A stretch of 64,000 bases of DNA from Cornus controversa (GCA_026545225.1 CM048845.1:31866001-31930000), one strand, 5' to 3'. Shown: positions 45,582-57,387, counted from the stretch's first letter. Program-made: numbers and translations. The notes: a model not told the origin generated them from the letters alone.

Positions 45582-46495
45582 CTACTTCATTAACTTGGTG
45601 GCAAAGATCCGATAGTTGCGGCTTGCCCAGACGTCACTTTTATCAAGATAATATGATTTTATGCAACACTCTACCCATGGTGGATTTCTGAAAGCATCCT
45701 TAATTTCTTTCCCGCCATCGCTCTCAGCAAGTCCAAGCAAGATGTTTCGCTTCCTTGTCATTTCATCAACAGAAGGATAGCCAACGAAAAATTTCTCCTA
45801 TCATGTTTAGAGACGATACGATCACAACAATTAACTATATTCTATTGAAGTGGAGATACAATAGCAACAATCCAATATCGAAGCAAAGAATGAGTTCTGC
45901 ACAATTTGCTGGAAGGGCTTTCAGAGTCGTGCTCATCCCCATATTGTTAAAGAAAATGAATCATTGCTTGACTTGTCTTAAGTATTAGTATCATGCTGCA
46001 GAATATTATCTGATTTAAGGAACATTTCCCATTGGAGAAGTTATTCAAAGACTCGTTCGACTATAATGGTCAAATTAAAATGAGGCTTTGTTTAAATCTT
46101 TTTATGAGATTTACCGCATTGGTGGCACAAAAAGCATTTAAGGAAAACAACAATTCCGAGAATCATCCAGTGGGTTTTAACATGCTATTCTAAGACATTA
46201 AGAAGACAAACTACACAAAAATATTAAAAAATTAAGAAGATATTATTTTGCTTAAATAAACAGAGCAACATCAAAACTGTATGAGAAGAAATGTAGATAG
46301 ATAGCCAGCATTATACAAAAATTATATTCCAGGAACTTTCATAGACGTTATATTCAGGATATTAGATCAAAGCATAAAACATGATGTTGCAGAAGTGTCC
46401 TTACCACATCTTCGGCATACAGAAAAGCATGGATTCTCAGCTTGCCATGGAAATGCTGCAATGACTCGAACCACACACCTGAATTTAGCTGTTAC
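45582..46495 (-). pseudogene. POT1-like: POT1 (protection of telomeres 1) C-terminal gene fragment, two exons
   Basis: POT1 binds single-stranded telomeric DNA. The minus strand has exon 46495-46405 (acceptor ACCTTACAG): VTAKFRCVVRVIAAFPWQAE, then in a shifted frame RIHAFLYAED, with donor GTAAGG. The conserved stretch between those two blocks is missing, so there is an internal deletion with a frame change. The last exon, 45797-45582, is fully open from acceptor ATGATAG to TAG: EKFFVGYPSVDEMTRKRNIL, RNPPWVECCIKSYYLDKSDV, RNYRIFATKLMK. The N-terminal OB-fold exons were not found. It lies just outside the fold-back/CACTA complex. The POT1 assignment rests on remembered C-terminal motifs. Confidence 0.65.
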
Positions 46496-46629
46496 CTGTA
46501 AGGTATAAATTTTATTAGCTAGAAGCGACATTAAGCATTTTCTGGCAGTTCCTTTATGCAAACATGTTACAATTGGTTTGCTACTTTTTAATGAACTTTT
46601 ACTTATCAAAAACATAATAATAATTCTCA

Positions 46630-47400
46630 TGTTGTGTTTGGTAGCATGGAATCTGTGTTTTGGAATTGGAATTGAAGACCATATTAGTTCAAAACTATTT
46701 TTTCTCTAATTCCCATTCCATGGTACTAAACGAAACATCAATGTAATGATTGTGAATTTAGCCAAATGTAACAAAGCAATAAGAATTTTCATTTTCTTAT
46801 CACACAAAAAATTCAATATAAATCATCCATTATGTTTTAATTTAACAAACTGAGCACACATATTTGTGAAGTATGGACGCGTTGCCGTATTCACTAAAAT
46901 AAAATAAAAGAATTAGGTCATGCATTGGTCCTTAATTTGAATGAATCTTTAGATATATAAAGACTCACTCCAATGCTCAGCTCACTTAAGTAATTTGTAC
47001 AGAGACAAATGACCAATTTCCATAGAAGTCTAAACTCTTACATGCAACGTGTTGGGATTATATGCCCTCCAAGTCAATGATTGGATTGTACTTGACAGTT
47101 TATATTAAGGGTAAATTACCCTCACGATTTCTACAAGAACAAGTGGGTTCAATTTTGCTTCCGCTATATGGACCCATTTTCCAACAGTCTAAACTCTTGC
47201 ATTAACAAATAAGCATATCAAAGGCAGCCAAATATTCATCTAAAACACACAAGCCTGTGCTTACTAATGGAGTTTCCAAGTGCTATTCTAGAAGCCTAAA
47301 AGAAAAGGGCGGTACTTTAGTTAAAACAAAGACTACTTTCTTTTTGAAGTACGAGTTTTCCTATCCTCATTGTCACTGCTACCATTACCCCTTCTAGTCA
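46630..47400 (+). repeat. Diverged direct duplication, copy 1
   Basis: Shares ordered matches with 47950-48560, for example TTCAATATAAATCATCCATTAT, GACCAATTTCCATAGAAGTC and TTTTTGAAGTA. There are many substitutions and indels. Non-coding, with TTGGAATTGGAATTGAAGACC at the start, resembling MITE-type sequence. A TIR-like GGGTAAATTACCC lies near 47109. Confidence 0.7.
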
Positions 47401-47489
47401 AAATAAAGATTAATTGCTGCTCTTATATGAATTTTACTAATCAAAACATAATAGTTCTGATTGAGACCAGCTTAACCAAGGGACGACAG

Positions 47490-47948
47490 GAAACCCACAC
47501 CTATTACTGGAGAAGGGAAAATATAAATAAAATTAGGAATTTTTGAAATTAGGGTTATGTAATTTTGTTTATTGTTATTTTTGGTAATGTTTAGTTTTAG
47601 GGTTATTTTTGTATTTTTAGGGTTCCGAGGGTTTGGTTATGAACGCCTATATAAAGACTACTATGTAATCAAAATCTTCAGTCTTTGGATTATTGATTAT
47701 TATTGTGAGTTTTGTAGAATTCTCTCCCAATCTTCTTCTCCATCATCCTTGCTCTTCTCAAACCCTTGGTCTATCCAGCCTATCTTTTTCATTGTCTTCT
47801 CACCCCTTTCTTCTAGCTTTATCTCTTTTTCTGTTCCCCCGCTTTCATTCTGGTCCTTCTAGCCATCTGGTATCAATTTGGTATCAGAGCTTACGGGCCC
47901 TACATCAGTTTGATATCAGAGCTTACTGGTCCTATATCAAGTTCTCAA
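47490..47948 (+). repeat. LTR remnant followed by an initiator-tRNA primer site
   Basis: A TATA box TATATAAA at 47648-47655 is followed by a leader-like CT-rich stretch, then TTTGGTATCAGAGC with the core TGGTATCAGAGC at 47879-47890. A second degenerate copy (TTTGATATCAGAGC) lies about 31 bp on. No coding region follows; the sequence passes into the second copy of the flanking duplication. It is a leftover LTR end and primer site of an LTR retrotransposon. Confidence 0.65.
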
Positions 47949-47949
47949 G

Positions 47950-48560
47950 CTATGTTTTGGTAGCATGAAATCTGTGCTATGGAATTGAAATTGAAGACCA
48001 AATATTAGTTAAAACTTTAAACTAGTTTATCTCATATTTCAATTCCAAGGTGTTTTCCATGCTAAATGCGGCATCAATGTAAATGATTGTGAGCTCAATG
48101 TAACAAATCTATAAGAATATTCCTTTTCTAGAACACATCTAATTCAATATAAATCATCCATTATATTTTAATTTCACACACTGAGCGCACATGTTTGTAA
48201 AGTAATATGGATGCAATGCCAAAAATAAAATAAAAATCAAGTCATAGTAATATTCTAATTGGTTCTTAATTTGAACAAGTACAGAGAAATATAAAGAGTC
48301 ACTGCAAAATGCTCGGCTCATTCAAAGTCGTTTGTAGTCTAATTGACCAATTTCCATAGAAGTCCAAACTTAAATTAACAAATGAGCGATATTCATCCGG
48401 ATCATACAAACTTGTGCATAATACAGGACTTTCTAAATGCTATTCTGGAAGACTAAAAACAAACAAGGTGGTACTTCAGTTAAAATAGAGACTAATTGGT
48501 TTTTGAAGTAGAAGTTCTTCTATTCTCATGTTGTTGCCACCACTACAACTATAGCACGTG
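47950..48560 (+). repeat. Diverged direct duplication, copy 2
   Basis: Partner of 46630-47400, non-coding. Confidence 0.7.
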
Positions 48561-49081
48561 ACCACCATTACCACCACAACCATCCTCAAGAATTAATGAC
48601 GCCACAATAATTTCTTTCTCATTAATTAGTATTAAGTATATATGTTTTTAAGATTTTATCAAACATGCTCTTTCTTTGTTAAAATGAAAAATATAAAGAA
48701 ACAAAGAAGCAATTGAATTGCTGCTTCTGCAAATCAAAGAACATTTTAAGGAAGTTCAACCAAATGATGTGTAATTGTTCCCTCTTCCAATCCAGCCACC
48801 TAACATTCTGCGGCCCTCCCTCTTTTTTTTTGCTCATACACTTTCCAAACAAAAGATGTCTGTCAGATTTCTAGTGAATAAATTAGGAAATTCTATTTAT
48901 GCAAATCTGAAATTACTATTTATGATTTTATTTTATTTCCTTTTTTCTAGCCTAGAGTTTTGCTGATTTTGTGGCTTCCTGATTTGGTGGCTGATTTGAT
49001 GGCCTTCCTAATTTGGTGGCCTTTCTCTACTATTTATCTTGAATCGTCTCTCTTGAATTTTAATAAGAATGATAATTCTTC
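48561..49081. other. Non-coding stretch
   Basis: AT-rich sequence with short tandem TTTGGTGGC(T/C)/GATTTGATGGCC motifs near 48965-49025. No gene was recognised. Confidence 0.4.
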
Positions 49082-52000
49082 TGTAATACCCCATAATTTT
49101 GGAAGTCTTTTAATTTTAATTTAAATGTTTTTTTTCTTTATTAGTTAAATTGAATTGCTTTATTGGTTGGATTAAATTCTTTGAGTGCTTTAAATATTGT
49201 GGTGTAGTTCACTTTATTTTTATTTTATTTTATTTTATTTGGACTGGGTCTTGGTATTTTTCTTTATTTTTAATTTTGGATTGGGCTAGGGAGGAATCTG
49301 GGTTGAGTTGGGCTGGAAATGGTTGGGCTAGGAGTACACTTATTTTGATGGGCTAGGGTTTATGTTTATAATATTTTTATATTCTTTTAGAGTTTATTTA
49401 GTTTTCTAGAAAAAAAAAAAAAAAAAAAAGAAAAGAGGGGATTAGGGTTTCTGCCGTTAGTTTACGCACAGAAACCCAAAGTGTAGACGAAAGAGAGGAG
49501 GGAGAGAAGGAGCGATCGTGTGGACGGGTTTTGAATCATCGAAGAGGCAAGTTCGACTCTTCTCTTCCCCTTTGAATCTATATAGCTGACTAAATCCTGT
49601 AATGTGTGTAAATTGTTTGTTACATTGTTTGTTTTGATCTTTCATTCTAGTATAAAATTGATGTTACAAATCTGTTTTTTTTATGGATTATAATTTCTGT
49701 GCAAATAAATTTTGCAATTGAGGATTGGTGTTGGAATATTTATTTTTACACACATATAGATACACGCATACATGTACTTTATTTATTTAACGTTTTATAT
49801 TAATTTGGATGGACTTTCTTTTTCGCTTTTTAAATTTATTCCGTTCTGTCTTTTGTACTCTATGCTTGTTGCTATCAGTTGTAAATATCTCTCAGGTTTT
49901 GTGTATGAGACTAGCCACCTCATGCGCGAAATTTGTTGGAGGTGTTGCATCTTCTTCTCAAAAAACCTTCATGGTATTAGAGCCTCGTGCTCTTTTTTTA
50001 TTTTCTCCTTTCTTCTGATGATGTCGTATAAGTCGACGATGACCGACCCCCAAAGAAATCCTACCGTCTCCTCTGGTTCTCCCGGTACTTCCGAAACCAT
50101 TCCGCCCAATCCCAATATTCCTCCCACGCCTGTATCTGCCGATTACCATTCCCAGAATTCAGTCTTTTATCTCAGGGTTACAAAACTCAGTGGGCACAAC
50201 TATCTCGAGTGGGCTTAGTCTGTAAAATTGGCGATCGATGGCAGAGGCAAAATTGGGCATTTGACCGGCAAAATATCGAAACATGCTACTGGTGACCCTA
50301 ATCTAAAAAGATGGCAGTCCGAAAATTCTCTTGTCATTGCTTGGCTCATCAATTCCATGGAACCTGCCATTGGAAAACCTCATCTATTTCTTCCCACTGC
50401 TAACGATGTCTGGGAGGCTGTTCGAGATCTTTATTCGGACCTGGAGAATTCTTCTCAAATTTTTGAGTTGAAAACATGACTCTGGAAATCCAAGCAGAAT
50501 GATTGCGATGTTACTACTTATTACAATGAATGGGTAACGTTATGGCAGGAACTTGATCAGTGCTCTAATGATGTTTTGGAAAATTCGAATGACTATGCTC
50601 ACCACAAGAAGAGAGGAAAACGACAGGGTTTACATGCTTTTAGCCAGCCTTAATCGGAGTTGGGACGAGGTCTGAGGCCGTATTCTCGACAGGAATCCAT
50701 TGCCCTCTATTCGGGAAGTTTTTTCTAAAGTTAGACGTAAGGAGTTAAGGAGAAAAATCATGCTGCGCAACACTGAACCTGGTTTCAACCTGGAACAGGA
50801 GAGCTCTGCGCTTGTGTCAAGAGGTGTTGATTCTAACGACGGGTGTAAGAAACCGTGGTGCGAGCATTGCAAAAAACCGTGGCATACGAAGGAGACATGT
50901 TGGAAGCTTCATGGTAAACCAGCAAATTGGAAGCCAAAATCCAAACGTGACGGTCGTGCCTACCAAGCCAATGCTGAAGAGACTCAAGAGCCTTCTACCA
51001 ACTCGGATGCAGTCCCTTTTACCAAGGAGCAATTAGAGCACCTATCACATGATTGGTTGAGAGTTATGTTAGGGTATCGAGTTAAGTCCGAGAGAGAAAC
51101 AAGTGTGTGAGCTTGCTTACATTATCTATTATGAAGCATGCTATGTGTTTAACGCATTCTTATATATATGCGTTGCTTGTGAATGGACATGACATATGTT
51201 GGATGTTTATTGCTTTTGAGCATGTTGTACGGTTTAAATGCATCTTCATTGCATTTGAGGTTGCTACTTGTTGAGTAGGAGGCGTGGTGATTGATTTATA
51301 TTGTTTATGTAAATGTTTTGACATATATGTTCAGTATACATACTGATATTGGATGTATATTGCTTTTAAGCATGTTGTAAATGATTTTCATAAGTCATGT
51401 ACAGTAGATTTTGTATGTTCATATGAGCTAGAGTAGCCATATATATTGTTGGTTCATGCATGTTAGGAGGAGCATGGTCTTAAATATTGTGATATATTTA
51501 AGTGCATGTATATTTTTGAGAATATGTGAGGATCGACCTGCTGCAGCAGTGATAGTATGGTTTGACATACCTTGTTGGGCCTTTGAGCTCACCCCCTCCC
51601 AGGTTTTGCAGGTATTGCTGATTGTGGAGTCAGTTAGGGGGATCAATAGTACAGGGTGCAGAGGTGGTAATTGAATTCCTTAGAATTTAATGTTTGTCCA
51701 GGATAATGGATAGATAGACGCATTACATTTGGATTTAAATGTATGGAGCGATTATGTTGATTCAATTTCTCCAGTTGTATTTTATTCATTTGATGTTTGT
51801 ATATGAGACGGACATTCAAGGATTGAGACATATTTTTGATTGTATCATGTATGTTGCAGAAATGTTGGGGGGACACGTGCCCATAAGTGTCCATTTGAAT
51901 TTAGAGCAGGAATAACATATCAGGATCTGATTTATTAGAATGGGTCATGCCCAATTTTTGTGAAAATAATAAGAAATTGAGATTGTATGATCAGGTGGTA

Positions 52001-52091
52001 GTTATAGCGTGAGGGTGATCTCACGGGTTCACACCTCGGGATTCGGGTCAGTCTGGGGGAGCCCCAGCGGTCCGAATTTCAGGGCGTGACA
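49082..52091 (+). mobile_element. Long LTR-like element (TGTAATACCCC ... GGGCGTGACA), invaded by a copia fragment
   Basis: It starts TGTAATACCCC at 49082 and ends GGGCGTGACA at 52091. The outer parts (49082-49728 and about 51050-52091) correspond in order to the inverted complement of 61413-64000. Both copies have a GGCAAGTT...CTT junction, CACCCCCTCCCAGGTTTTGC, GCTGCAGCA with nearby GTGAGGATCGACCTG, and GGGGGGACACGTGCCC. I read it as a solo or truncated long LTR. The flanking five bases differ (TCTTC and ATGCG), so it is not a clean solo LTR. Confidence 0.6.
49729..51050 (+). pseudogene. Truncated Ty1/copia element: LTR, primer site and disrupted gag
   Basis: A candidate LTR, 49729-49971, begins TGTTGGAATATT and ends TTCA. 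It is followed directly by TGGTATTAGAGCC (49972), an initiator-tRNA-type primer site with one change. Gag starts near 50018 (MMSYKSTMTD). The copia gag domain is recognisable (TKLSGHNYLEWA; LKRWQSENSLVIAWLINSME; SSQIFELKT), with TAG at 50216-50218 and TGA at 50477-50479 and later frameshifts. The nucleocapsid part at 50700-51050 has the zinc knuckle CEHCKKPWHTKETC and ends at FTKEQLEHL. Protease, integrase and reverse transcriptase are absent. It lies inside the long LTR-like element. Confidence 0.8.
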
Positions 52092-52780
52092 ATGCGTCTA
52101 TATGCAAATGTTCTAATGGACATCGGAAAGTTGTCTTTTCTTGGGCTTGCAAGTCTATTGAAGCTTGATTATAGCTGGAATATCTGTTTAATAAGCAATA
52201 AAAGCTTTGGCCCGCAAGTCTTTCTAAGATTTGATCTATAAATGGAAGTGACAAGTGATCTTCCCTAGTGGAAGAATTTTGCTTCCTATAATCAATACAC
52301 ACCCTCCATCCGGTGGTTGTGCATTGAGGAACTAACTCTCATTGTTCATTTCAAAGCACGATGATGCCGGATTTGTTTGGCACCACTTGTGTGGGACTTA
52401 TCCACTTGCTATCTGAGATGGGGTATATAATACCGGCATCTAGCAATTTTATCACCTCCTTTATGAGTACTTTTTTCATGTTAGGGTTTTGCCTACGTTA
52501 CGTCTCTCTCGGGGTCTTTGCATCATCTTCCAAATGTATGCGATGCATATAAATAAAGGATCTATGCCTTTCAAATAGGCAACATTTCACCCTATAGTGC
52601 CTTTATGTTCCTTAAGTACCATTATAAGTGAACAATCTTGATCATTTGTTAGATTTGAAGTTATGATGACCGGAAGGGTATCATTTGGGCCGAGGAACAC
52701 ATACTTGAGAGTAGCCGGTAAGGGCTTGAGCTTAAGTTGTAGAGGAGACACAAGAGATGAAATTGGAGAAGTACTTGAAA
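52092..52780 (-). pseudogene. Ty3 pol remnant (reverse transcriptase N-terminal part), copy A
   Basis: The minus strand reads PLQLKLKPLPATLKYVFLGP and SNLTNDQDCSLIMVLKEHKG, then after frameshifts the linker and MCIDYRKQNSS with HLSLPFIDQILERLAGQSF. These are the segments before and at the start of a Ty3/gypsy reverse transcriptase. Several stops and shifts are present. The palm-domain active-site part is missing because the LTR-like element ends at 52091. Confidence 0.75.
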
Positions 52781-53018
52781 AACCACAGCCACCACCACTG
52801 CTTCTTTCTCTCTTATCTCCTCCTCCAACCACCACCGCCACCAACCACAACCACAACCACCGCCACTAACCACTACCACCAATGACAACCACCATCTCCT
52901 CCTCCAACCACTGCCACCAACAACAACCACCACCACTAGACTCTCTCTCTCTCTCAAACCTCCTCTCACTCTCTGTCTCTGTCGAATCCAAACAATAATC
53001 CAAACTATTCTTTGTCAA

Positions 53019-53049
<31 letters not shown>

Positions 53050-53310
53050 TATACATCACAGAGAACAAAACTCAGAACCCAAAATCCTTCATAATGCCCA
53101 ACCACTACCACTAATCACAGCCACAATCCCTAAATCACATTGACCAAATCCACAATTCACAACCATAGTCACCAAATCCACAACCACAATCCCAATTACA
53201 GTCACCACCACAACCATAATCCCAACCACAGTCACTAAATCCACCACTACAATCCACAACCACAGTCACCACCACCACAATCCCAACCACAGTCACCACA
53301 AAACACCCAA
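52781..53310 (-). repeat. CAC-rich low-complexity and minisatellite sequence, copy A
   Basis: CCACCA-type sequence at 52785-52940, (CT)n and (CA)n tracts near 52940-53055, then ~18-bp units like CACAATCCCAACCACAGTCAC at 53100-53300. The apparent Val/Gly-rich frames on either strand are products of this composition. Confidence 0.75.
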
Positions 53311-53470
53311 TCTGCGTTTCCCTGAGCGGGCGAGGCCTCAACTCAAGACTCGGCCACCGACAAAGATGTAACGCAGCGCGAAGTAAAACCTTGAAGATTC
53401 CAGTCCCTCCGCCTTGGGCTACGAACTTCGACAGAGCCCGAATTCCCACCAATGAGATAACCCAAATTTG
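53311..53470 (-). pseudogene. Captured fragment resembling an inositol-polyphosphate 5-phosphatase (FRA3-type), copy A
   Basis: The minus strand reads [20 protein letters not shown], then [17 protein letters not shown]. The block [11 protein letters not shown]...LELRPHPLRETQ is what I remember from the WD-repeat region of plant type II 5-phosphatases. It is bounded by a (GT)n tract and by the CAC repeats, with no splice-proof of origin. No catalytic domain is present. The name is tentative. Confidence 0.4.
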
Positions 53471-53479
53471 ATACACATA

Positions 53480-53518
<39 letters not shown>

Positions 53519-53814
53519 GTTTGTGTGTGTATACAGAGAAATTGGTTGAAGAAGATGGGTCTTCGCTTCTCGGCGATGATGGAGCTCGGTTCCGGTGGTA
53601 AGAAATGGTAAACTATATATATATATATATATAATGGTGACGGAGGTGGGTGGTGGAGGGGTTGGTTGTGGGAGTTCGATAGTGGCAGTGGTGGTAAATA
53701 TATATGTATATATATATATATATAATGTAATAACAGTGAAGTGAGTATGTAATAATAAGGCATAGTTGGTGGCATTTTGGTCCATTAGGCAGGTAAATAT
53801 GTAATTTTAGTATT

Positions 53815-54016
53815 AAAAAAGATTAGGACAAAAGTTAAAAGGTAGCATGGTCTTTTTACTATCAAAAAGTGGTCTGACACAGCCTACTTTTGGCAAGAGA
53901 GAGTGTATGTGATATACAGCACAAATCTCAGTGGGTGTAGTGATAAAATTATACAAAATTGTAGCCACGTGACAATACCTGAAACCTCAGGGGGTATCAA
54001 TGAAGTTAACCCAAAA
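53815..54016 (-). repeat. Mutator-like terminal inverted repeat, copy A
   Basis: On the minus strand it starts GGGTTAACTTCATTGATACC and continues CCCTGAGGTTTCAGG, resembling the TIR style of the 27487-28938 element. No matching left end was found, so it is an orphan end, duplicated again at 57388-57588. Confidence 0.5.
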
Positions 54017-55376
54017 ATTTATTTTATTTGGCTGGATGGTTAGCTTGATTAAGCAAAGCACATAACTAAGTTACATGTGAGACCTAATTTTTGGCCAAGC
54101 TGTTGGATCAACATTTGTTGATTTGGTTAGCTAAAAGTAGTTTTAGCTAAGCAATAGGAGATACTCTTACACTTCCCTTAGAAGTACCGATAAGAACATT
54201 AAAATGCAAAATCTAAGGCAACTATATCAAATCAACCTGTCAATAATACATATGTTCAACCATATACAAGATAACCTAAAGTCACGAAATTATTATAATA
54301 TATTAGACCAAAAAAAATAGTTGATTACCTTCTTCAAGCATTTAAATGGGTTGAAATCTATTTGATTACCTTCCCTAATAATTTTTTGGGAGGAAGTGAA
54401 TCCTATAATTTAATTCAAGCATTCTGTCGAGCATAAAAAAAAAAAAAAGATGTTGTACTTGAGCTGAATCTAAGAGAGGTGAACGTCGGCAAACCTTATT
54501 CTCATTTTTAGAATGGTTGTTCCCAAATTTCAAACCCAATTTGGAATCTGAAACATACCGCTTTGGGCGAGGACATTTACCAACGCACCAAGCATTCTGT
54601 CGAACATGTTAAGTGAAAACTGGTGTTTTCCCGCATATAACAATATTATATGCTTAGATGAATCAAAAAACAAATTAAACTCACCCAACCTCTATTCCAT
54701 AATTTCGAAGAGAAGACATAGATGAATCAAATAATACAGTAGTGATTGAAAATATAAACAACCTACCTTTACTATATATATATATATATAGACTTAGAAA
54801 GATTCATTACACACCGCTATACAATATATACATTTAGATATTCTAATTAGAAAAACAACACATTGTTTTTTATCTTCTAGTTTTTTCTTGTGTTTTTCGA
54901 ATGAATATGGACTTATCCACGATTAGCGGAACTATTTCTATGGACTTATTTGTATCTATATAATACATTTAGAGAGAACCTGGATAAAGAGGATGATGAT
55001 GGAGTAGAAGAGTGACGCTGATGATGGAGTTCTCTGAACTAGGTCATCTGTGAATTCTCTGAGCTTGGTAAAGATGGAGTCTGACGATAGAGTGGAGAGA
55101 GTGATCGGTGCTAGTGACGATGGAGTCGAGAGTTCAATTGAATTTTACGCTGATTTGGAATTAAAATTATGACTCTGAACTTTGGAATTATAATTGAGGA
55201 ATTGGGCCATTTTGAATTCAAACTGAATTCCAATTCCATATATGTGAAGTGAAACCAAACAAAACATATCCATGGTTAGAAACAAACTTGTATATTTTAT
55301 TTTCAAATTAACTAACCAATCATTCCTCATTTTTAACTATGAAATATATATTTCATGATTCATGAGCTCCCACATT
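54017..55376. other. Non-coding part of duplication copy A
   Basis: AT-rich, with GATGATGGAGT-type short repeats at 54990-55130 and GGAATT-rich MITE-like sequence at 55150-55260. No gene was seen. Confidence 0.5.
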
Positions 55377-55420
55377 ATGGATGATTTCCCTGTCTTTAGA
55401 CCTTCTTTTGATTCATGCCT

Positions 55421-56225
55421 TCATAATCTTACAATGTGGGAGCTCATGAATACCTCTAAGAACCTGTCCACCATATTCGAAAAAATAAATATCATGTACC
55501 ATTGAAAAGTTGCCGGTGCATTGCATAGCCCAAAGGGTATGCCTCTATATGCAAATGTTCTGTATGGACATGTCAAGGTTATCTTTTCTTGGTCTTGCAG
55601 GTCTATTGAAGCTTGATTATAGCTGGAACATCTGTTTAAGAAGCAATAAAAATTTTGGCTCGCAAGCCTTTCTAGGATTTGATCTATAAATGGAAGTGAG
55701 AAGTGATCTTTCCTAGTGGAAGAATTTTGCTTCCTATAATCAATACACACCCTCCATCCGGTGGTTGTGCATTGAGGAACTAACTCTCCTTGTTCATTTT
55801 AGAGCACGGTGATGTATGATTTGTTTGGCACCACTTGTGTGGGACTTATCCACTTGATATTTGAGATGGGGTATATAATACCGGCATCTAGCAATTTTAC
55901 CACCTCCTTCATGACTACTTCTTTCATATTAGGGTTTTGCCTACGCTGTGTCTCTCTCAAGGTCTTTGCATCATCTTCCAAATGTATACGATGCATACAA
56001 ATGAAGGATCTATGCCTTTTAAATCAGCAACACTTCACCCTATAGTGCCTTTATGTTTCTTAAGTACCATTATGAGTGAACAATCTTGATCATTTGTTAG
56101 ATTGAAGTTATGATGACTGGAAGGGTGTCATTTGGGCCAAGGAACATATACTTGAGAGTAGCCAGTAAGGGCTTGAGTTTAAGTTATAGAGGAGACACAA
56201 GGGATGGAATTGGAGAAGTACTTGA
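55421..56225 (-). pseudogene. Ty3 pol remnant (linker and reverse transcriptase start), copy B
   Basis: The minus strand reads MHRIHLEDDAKTLRETQRRQ, KEVVMKEVVKLLDAGIIYPI, then MCIDYRKQNSSTRKDHFSLP and GIPFGLCNAPATFQWYMIFI, and FLEVFMS. This is classic Ty3/gypsy pol up to the point where FMDD should come. The frame breaks there into unrelated sequence (SSHIVRL), so the catalytic Asp pair is absent. Copy B keeps about 120 bp of reverse transcriptase that copy A lost. Scattered stops confirm it is dead. Confidence 0.8.
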
Positions 56226-56770
56226 AAAACCACAGCCACCACTACTGCTTTTTTCTCTCTCATCTCCTCCTTCAACCACCACAGCCACCAACCACAACCA
56301 CAACCACAACAATCGCCACCAACCACTGCTGCCAATGACAACCACCATCTCCTCCTCCAACCACTTCTACCAACAACAACCATCACCACCAGACTTTCTC
56401 TCTCTCTCTCAAACCTCCCCTCACTCTCTCTCTCTGTTAAATCCAAACAATAATCCAAACTATTCTTTGCCAAAAACACACACACACACACACATACACA
56501 CACACATATACATCACAGAGAACAAAACTCAAAACCCAAAATCCTTTATAATGCCCAACCACAACCACCAACCACTGCCACTAACCACAGCCACAATCCC
56601 TAAATCACAGTGACCAAATCTACAATTCACAACCATAGTCACCAAATCCACAACCACAATCCCAACCACAGTCACCACCACAACCATAATCCCAACCACA
56701 GTCACTAAATCCACCACCACTATCCACAACCACAGTCACCACCACCACAATCCCAACCACAGTCACCACA
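56226..56770 (-). repeat. CAC-rich low-complexity sequence, copy B
   Basis: Counterpart of 52781-53310: CCACCACC-type sequence, (CT)n, (CA)n and ACCACAATCCCAACCACAGT units. Confidence 0.75.
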
Positions 56771-56940
56771 AAACACCCAATCTGCGTTTTCCTAAGTGGG
56801 TGAGGCCTCAACTCAAGAGTTGGCCGCCGACTGAGATGCAACGCGGTGCGAACTGAAACCTTGAAGATTCCAGTCCCTCTGCCTTGGGCTACGAACTCCG
56901 GTAGAGCCCGAATATCCCGCCGATGAGACAAACCCAAATC
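56771..56940 (-). pseudogene. Captured fragment resembling an inositol-polyphosphate 5-phosphatase, copy B
   Basis: The minus strand reads IRALPEFVAQGRGTGIFKVS, then PTLELRPHPLRKTQIGC. It is collinear with the copy-A fragment and slightly closer to the expected LELRPHPLR motif. Only this one exon-sized block is present. Confidence 0.4.
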
Positions 56941-56976
56941 TGATACACATATATGTGTGTGTGTGTGTGTGTGTGT

Positions 56977-57011
<35 letters not shown>

Positions 57012-57387
57012 TGTGTGTGTATATTGAAAAATTGTTTGAAGATGATGGGTCTTCACTTCTCGGCGATGATGGAGCTCGATTTCGGTGGTGAGAAACGGTG
57101 ATGATGGTGGCCAGAATTGGGTCAATTTTGGTCGGTGGTGGTGCTGATGATGAACTGAGTAGACAGAAGCTATGTATAGCTATATAGATTTAGACTATAT
57201 ATATATAATGGTGACGGAGGTGTGTGGTGAAGGGGTTGGTTGTGGGAGTTCGACAGTAGTGGTGGCGGTTGTGGTTGGTGGCAGTGGTGGTAAATATATA
57301 CGTATATATATATATAATGTAATAATAGGGCATAGTTCGGGGCATTTTGGTCCATTAGGCAGGGTTAAATATATAATTTTAGTATTC

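Larger units (their letters stand above)
52092..55376 (-). repeat. Segmental duplication, copy A
   Basis: Collinear with 55540-59058, with the offset rising from 3448 to about 3680 bp through small indels. It contains, in order, Ty3 pol remnants, CAC-rich sequence, a 5-phosphatase-like fragment, microsatellites, a Mutator-like TIR and non-coding DNA. Its left end abuts the GGGCGTGACA end of the LTR-like element, which truncates the reverse transcriptase piece. Confidence 0.9.

Noticed and set aside
47879..47890. tRNA gene
   Set aside because: TGGTATCAGAGC is the complement of the initiator tRNA 3' end, i.e. a primer site after an LTR. No tRNA fold is present.
53135..53785. 216-codon frame with Tyr-Ile and Thr-His runs
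   Set aside because: Most of it is translated microsatellite and CAC repeats; only the short phosphatase-like block is of interest.
56110..56613. 167-codon Pro/Thr/His-rich plus-strand frame as a cell-wall protein
   Set aside because: It is the opposite strand of pol debris plus CAC-rich low-complexity DNA, without a signal peptide.
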